From NCBI RefSeq assembly GCF_010731775.1, contig NZ_AP022590.1, positions 5,332,001-5,396,000 of the forward strand: a stretch of DNA of 64,000 bases. Direction: 5' to 3'. Source of the DNA: Mycobacterium mantenii (GTDB lineage Bacteria; Actinomycetota; Actinomycetes; Mycobacteriales; Mycobacteriaceae). The notes under the pieces are model-generated. The model saw only the letters and a list, made by a program, of their open reading frames with translations. It was not told the origin of the DNA and ran no database searches. Positions 59,991 to 64,000 of this stretch are shown in pieces. The translations under genes and the position numbers were made by a program. Positions within the stretch are counted from its first letter, which is position 1, and every line of letters starts with the position of its first letter.

Positions 59991-61652
59991 TCAGAAGACG
60001 TAGTCCAGGCGGGTCATCATTCCCGCGACCTGATGATAGGTGTTGTGGCAGTGCATCACCCAGGTTCCGGGATTGTCGGCAACCAGGAGGGCAACGAGCT
60101 TCTGCTTGGGCAGCACCATGACGGTGTCCTTGCGGGCGCCCGGGCTGCCGTCGGCCCTGAGCACCTGGAACGTGTGCCCGTGCAGATGAATGGGGTGATA
60201 CATCATCGTTGTGTTGTCAAACGTGATGGTGGGGCGCCGGCCCTGCTGGATGTGCAGCGGATTGGTCTTGCCGTAGGGCTGTCCATTGATCGTCCAGTTG
60301 TACTGCATCATGTTGCCGCCCAGGACAACCGGAAGGTTGAGGTTGGGGTCGGGGCGACCCAGGTTCACCGGCGTTGTGGCGGTGAACATTTCGACGGTGC
60401 CCAACCGCTTGGTGAGTTCACCCGGCTGGAATTGCGGGTCGGGCGCGCTGCCCGCGGCCGTGGAGAGCAACGCGCGGGCCAGGCCGTTCTTGCCTTCGGC
60501 GACCGCGACCAGCGGGAAGACGCCGTCCGCGGCGGTCACCATGACGTCGTAACGTTCGGCCATGCCGATGAGCAGGGCGTCGACCTGGGCGGGCACCACT
60601 GGGTACCCATCGGTGTGAGTCACCGTCATCGCATGCCCGGCCAGTGCGACCCGGAACGTGGTGTCGGAGGCGGTGTTGATGAAGCGAATCCGTATGCGCT
60701 GTCCGGGCTTGGCGTTGAAGGTCACGGGGGAAGCGGGGATTCGGCCGTTGACCAGATAGTACGGGTACGCGATGTCTCCGGCGTCGCCGCCGAGCAGATC
60801 GCTGGTGCCGACACCTGCCGCTGCAGGTGCCGCTGCGGGGCTTGTCGAGGTTGTCGGGCTGGCCGACGTCGTTTCGGTCGTCGTCGTTTCGGTTGTCGTA
60901 GTAGGGGATGTCTCGGTCGTAGTCGGCGTTGTCGACGTGGTCGTTTCGGGCGTGCCCGGCGGTGGCTTGTTCGGGTTGCTCAGTTCGCCGTAGAGCTGCT
61001 TTGGGCTCTTCCCGACGCCATCGGTCCAATCATCAAGGACGACTATCCATTCGGCGTCGTAGTTGCCCTCGGTCGGGTCGTCGACGATGACCGGCAGGTA
61101 GAGCCCGGTGTCCTCGTCTAGCCCGGTGTGCGGATGTGCCCAGTAGGTACCCGAGTTCGGCACGGAGAACCGATAGGTGAAGTCGCGGCCGGCTGCGATG
61201 TCGGGTGTGGCCGGCTCGGCGCCGTCCATGTCGTTGCGCAGGGCGATGCCGTGCCAATGCACCGACGTCGGGTGATCGAGGCGGTTCGACACCGTCACCA
61301 CGACCTCGTCGCCGATGCTGGCGCGGATCACCGGACCCGGGATGCTGTTGCCGAAGGCGAGTGTGCGGACTACCGGTCCACCCAGGTCGACGTCCACCGC
61401 CTGGGGCGTCAGCTTGGCGGTCACGGTGCGACCGCTATGCGGCCGGGCCGCCTCGGCTTCGGCGATCGCGGCGGCCATCCGGGCACTGCCCGACGCTTTG
61501 AGCTTCGATTGACTGCACGCCGTCAGCGCCAATCCACCGGCGATACCGGCGACCATGAAACCGCGTCTGGTGAGCTGGGTTCTGCCGACGGGGATTCCGC
61601 TTGTGGGCTGCACGGGCAATCGGTGCTCCTCGTCTTGGGGTCGTCCCAACAT
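59991..61652 (-). CDS. mmcO: Tat-exported lipoprotein multicopper oxidase (MmcO-like)
   Basis: 553 residues. A twin-arginine signal TRRGFMVAGIAGGLALTAC ends in a lipobox with Cys46. The copper sites are all present: HWHG (about 132-135), WAHPH, HPIHLHGHTF and HCHNTYHQVAGM with the axial Met. It oxidises Cu(I) to Cu(II) at the cell envelope, protecting against copper. A Thr/Ser/Glu-rich low-complexity insert (about residues 234-271) separates the first and second cupredoxin domains and is longer than expected. Convergent with the catabolic operon, only 3 bp apart. No copper-responsive RicR-like box was recognised upstream. Confidence 0.92.
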   Translation of the reverse strand: MLGRPQDEEHRLPVQPTSGIPVGRTQLTRRGFMVAGIAGGLALTACSQSKLKASGSARMAAAIAEAEAARPHSGRTVTAKLTPQAVDVDLGGPVVRTLAFGNSIPGPVIRASIGDEVVVTVSNRLDHPTSVHWHGIALRNDMDGAEPATPDIAAGRDFTYRFSVPNSGTYWAHPHTGLDEDTGLYLPVIVDDPTEGNYDAEWIVVLDDWTDGVGKSPKQLYGELSNPNKPPPGTPETTTSTTPTTTETSPTTTTETTTTETTSASPTTSTSPAAAPAAAGVGTSDLLGGDAGDIAYPYYLVNGRIPASPVTFNAKPGQRIRIRFINTASDTTFRVALAGHAMTVTHTDGYPVVPAQVDALLIGMAERYDVMVTAADGVFPLVAVAEGKNGLARALLSTAAGSAPDPQFQPGELTKRLGTVEMFTATTPVNLGRPDPNLNLPVVLGGNMMQYNWTINGQPYGKTNPLHIQQGRRPTITFDNTTMMYHPIHLHGHTFQVLRADGSPGARKDTVMVLPKQKLVALLVADNPGTWVMHCHNTYHQVAGMMTRLDYVF

Positions 61653-61786
61653 TCTCGTGCTTGGATGCTAGGCGGAGCGCAACCGCGAGCGCTAGACCCT
61701 CCGATCATCGCGTGGCGCACCGCACCGAATAGAGTGGATGCGTTCGTCAAAGTGAGTACGTGCGAACACATCTGGGAAATTGACGG

Positions 61787-62508
61787 CTAGACGGCCGCGC
61801 CGCCGCCATCGACATGCAGCGTGGAACCGGTGATGAAGCTGGCCCGGGGTGAACTGAGGAAGAGCACGGCCTCGGCGATCTCGGACGCGAACGCGGTGCG
61901 GCCGAGCGGCAGCGCCCGCCCGAGCTCTTCGTTCACGTCCCCCAAGCCGCGGCTACCCCGAGCGTGCGGGTGGGACCCGGTGCCACGCTGTTCACCCGCA
62001 CCCCGGCCGCCCCGAACTCGGCGGCCCAGGTGCGGGTGAGCGACTCCAGCGCGGACTTGGAGGCGCTGTAGCCCGAGGCGCCGGGGATGCCTTTGAACGC
62101 GGCCATGGTGGTGACATTGACAATGCTGCCGCGACCGCGGTGCAGCATCCCCGGAATCAGGCCTGCGATCAGGAAGTAGGCGCCGCGGACATTGGTGTTG
62201 AACATCGTCTCGAACACCGACATGTCCTGGTCGACCGTCAACGCGGACGGGAAGCTGCCGGCGTTGTTGACGATGATGTCGACCTCGCCGCACTGCTGCA
62301 CAAGCGAATTCACCGACTCGGCGTCGGCCATGTCGGCCTGAACGAACCGTGCGTTCGCACCGATGGCTTCGACCGCCTGATCACCCCTGGCCCGGTCGCG
62401 GCCCGAGATGATGACCGTGGCTCCTTCGCTTGCGAGCAGTCGCGCAGATTCCAGTCCGATGCCCGCCGTCCCACCGGTGATGACGGCGGTCTGATCCATC
62501 AGCTCCAT
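61787..62508 (-). pseudogene. SDR oxidoreductase with a frameshift near the C-terminus
   Basis: The first frame (62508 to about 61960) holds TAVITGGTAGIGLESARLLA, VNNAGSFPS and the active-site ASGYSASKSALESL. It then runs out as RTLGVAAAWGT at 61933. The normal SDR ending, ALPLGRTAFASEIAEAVLFL, SSPRASFITGSTLHVDGGGA, continues in another frame to 61787. One base inserted or deleted near 61945-61970 explains both frames. It could be a real mutation or a sequencing error in a G-rich stretch. Confidence 0.8.
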
Positions 62509-62529
62509 CCGAGTCGACTTCCCGGACGC

Positions 62530-63294
62530 CTACTTGGCGTCGCTGGGCACCTGGGCGGCCAGCCAGTCGCCGAACTTAGTGGGGTAGAGGGTGACTTCCT
62601 CGCCCTCGACCGGAACGATCATCCGATCGTCGAGCACCGCGCCGTAGTACTCGGCATCCGGGTCGGTCACCACCTGGCGGGTGTCGCCGGTTGCGGCGAA
62701 CCGAGTACGGATGAAGTCGTCCATGCCGCGCTTTTCCGGGCCGGCGATATTGACGAGCCCGGCCGGATCACCGATAGCCGCGCGGGTGACGGCGGTAGCG
62801 ACATCGACGGCCGCAATCGGTTGGAACGCGCCATGCGGGGCGCGAACCGTATCCCCGTCGGCCATCGAATCGGCAATGCCCCCAACGAATTCGAAGAACT
62901 GCGTGGCCCGCACGATCGTGTACGGTGCGCCGGACTCCGTGATCAGCTTTTCCTGAGCGACCTTGGCCCGCATGTAGCCACTGGCAGCGGCCCGATCGGC
63001 TCCCACGATCGACAGCGCGACGTGGTGATGGACTCCGGCGGCACGCTCGGCCTCGAGCAGGTTGCGAGTCGAGGTCGTGAAGAAGTTCAAGACGTCGTCG
63101 TCGGCCCAGGACGGGGAGTTGGACACGTCCACCACCGTCTGAACCCCGGCGACAGCCTCGGACAGACCTTCGCCGGTGATGGTGTTGACCCCCGAGCTCG
63201 GCGAGGCCGGCACGGCCTCATGCCCCAGCTCGGTGAGCTGGGCGACCACCTGCGATCCGATGAGCCCACTACCGCCGATTACCAGAACCTTCAT
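62530..63294 (-). CDS. NmrA-like atypical SDR
   Basis: 254 residues from the ATG at 63294 with GGAAAGG upstream. It begins MKVLVIGGSGLIGSQVVAQL (NADP-binding GxxGxxG), then VSNSPSWADDDVLNFFTTST, ALSIVGADRAAASGYMRAK and YTIVRATQFFEFV. The catalytic Tyr-Lys pair of classic SDRs is replaced, as in NmrA/NAD(P)-sensing relatives. The role is redox sensing or reduction of a small substrate. It is in the same direction as the frameshifted SDR and 22 bp upstream of it. Confidence 0.87.
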   Translation of the reverse strand: MKVLVIGGSGLIGSQVVAQLTELGHEAVPASPSSGVNTITGEGLSEAVAGVQTVVDVSNSPSWADDDVLNFFTTSTRNLLEAERAAGVHHHVALSIVGADRAAASGYMRAKVAQEKLITESGAPYTIVRATQFFEFVGGIADSMADGDTVRAPHGAFQPIAAVDVATAVTRAAIGDPAGLVNIAGPEKRGMDDFIRTRFAATGDTRQVVTDPDAEYYGAVLDDRMIVPVEGEEVTLYPTKFGDWLAAQVPSDAK

Positions 63295-63666
63295 GATCAC
63301 GCCTTTCCGAGTCTCCCGATCAACTGGCCCCTTCAGCATGGCCCCCGCGGGCCTCGGTCGGAACCCTGGAAAGTCCGTAGTCATATCCGACTCAGGGGGC
63401 CAGGTCGCAACCCCGGAGTTGTCTGCACCAAGACCTGGCTTTGGCCCGAGCGGGCGCTTGACACCAGCAGATTGAGCGCCGCGCATTCCGTACGCCGGCC
63501 ACGCAGAGGTAGTGCCTGTTGAATTTTCACCCGTACCGCCGCTGGAAGAAGATTTGCTGTTCGACATTACCGAGGGCCCGGCGCCGGCATGGTGGTGAGC
63601 GCCTGGCATGCCGGGTATTAAATCAACTGCTTGACTTAACGCGGCATACGCCGATTAACTCTTGGT
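63295..63666. other. 372-bp intergenic stretch
   Basis: Divergent control region between the NmrA-like gene and the last SDR. It carries only shadow frames. A weak AT-rich patch at 63616-63640 may hold promoters. No palindrome stands out. Confidence 0.4.
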
Positions 63667-64000
63667 GTGGTTAACGAGTTGGACGGCAAGATCGCGATCG
63701 TCACTGGCGGGGCCTCGGGCATCGGTCGCGGTCTGGTGGAACGGTTTGTGGCCGAGGGCGCGCGAGTCGTCATCGCCGACGTCGAGACCGACCGAGGCGA
63801 GGCGCTGGCGAAATCGCTCGGTGCCAACGCAGTGTTCCGGCAGACGGATGTGGCCGACCCCGAACAGGTGGGAGCATTGGTAACCGGTGCCGTCGAAAGG
63901 TTCGGCGGCCTGCACGTCATGGTGAACAACGCCGGGATGTCCAGCCCATTACGCAAGTTGCTCGACGACGACCTCGCCGACTTTCACCGCGTGATGGGGG
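63667..64000 (+). CDS. SDR oxidoreductase, N-terminal part
   Basis: A GTG at 63667 opens a frame that reaches the window end. It begins VVNELDGKIAIVTGGASGIG, then RGLVERFVAEGARVVIADVE, QTDVADPEQVGALV and NNAGMSSP, a classical SDR cofactor domain. The active site is outside the window. A GTG two bases upstream is in another frame. Confidence 0.9.
   Translation, partial: MVNELDGKIAIVTGGASGIGRGLVERFVAEGARVVIADVETDRGEALAKSLGANAVFRQTDVADPEQVGALVTGAVERFGGLHVMVNNAGMSSPLRKLLDDDLADFHRVMG

Overview
The window is high-GC actinobacterial DNA and reads as a Mycobacterium chromosome, probably a slow-growing non-tuberculous species. The evidence is an MmpL transporter, several LLM-class (F420/flavin) oxidoreductases, a mycobacterial-type SAM methyltransferase, a mycofactocin-type SDR, a Tat/lipoprotein multicopper oxidase of the MmcO type, and many FadD/FadE/EchA-type genes. 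I cannot fix the species from sequence alone.

Region 1 (1-2.9 kb) is ordinary chromosome: the end of an MpaB-like oxygenase, a His-rich metal-binding protein behind a palindromic operator, a nucleoside deaminase, a methyltransferase, and a tRNA group (Lys on the minus strand; Glu, Asp and Phe on the plus strand).

Region 2 (2,870-20,936) is an integrated mobile element of about 18 kb. It is bounded by a perfect 46-bp direct repeat of the 3' half of tRNA-Phe. Its backbone matches an actinomycete integrative and conjugative element (AICE, pSAM2 class): tyrosine integrase, excisionase, an FtsK/SpoIIIE-type DNA translocase (single-protein dsDNA transfer), a small conserved partner, a GntR repressor of KorSA type with matching operators, a Nudix protein of Pif type, and at the other end an HUH rolling-circle replication initiator of RepSA type. 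The cargo is an MmpL/RND transporter with an alpha/beta hydrolase, a cytochrome P450, four TetR regulators with shared palindromic operators, and an Abi-like HEPN protein next to a second, truncated HEPN-like ORF.

Region 3 (21-31 kb) is mixed chromosome: a short-chain fatty acid transporter, a frameshifted SDR, TetR, P450, tautomerase, a truncated LLM oxidoreductase, CspA, a secreted VanX-like dipeptidase, a methyltransferase and an SDR.

Region 4 (31-45 kb) is a CoA-thioester catabolic cluster. It holds a split B12-dependent acyl-CoA mutase with its MeaB chaperone, LLM oxidoreductase, CoA-transferase, SnoaL-like protein, amidohydrolase, ferredoxin, acyl-CoA synthetase, a two-subunit acyl-CoA dehydrogenase, enoyl-CoA hydratase, S33 hydrolase and thiolase. 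Two divergent promoters in it share the operator GAGAATA-N-TATTCTC, so they look like one regulon. The substrate is unknown.

Region 5 (45-48 kb) has a degenerate E1-alpha-like protein and a NarL-type two-component system. Region 6 (48-60 kb) is a meta-cleavage-type catabolic operon behind an IclR regulator: C-C hydrolase, MhpA-like flavin hydroxylase, MhpB-like extradiol dioxygenase, KstD-like flavoprotein, LLM monooxygenase, SDR, cyclase-family hydrolase and a second alpha/beta hydrolase, almost all translationally coupled. Region 7 (60-64 kb) has the multicopper oxidase, a frameshifted SDR, an NmrA-like protein and the start of another SDR.
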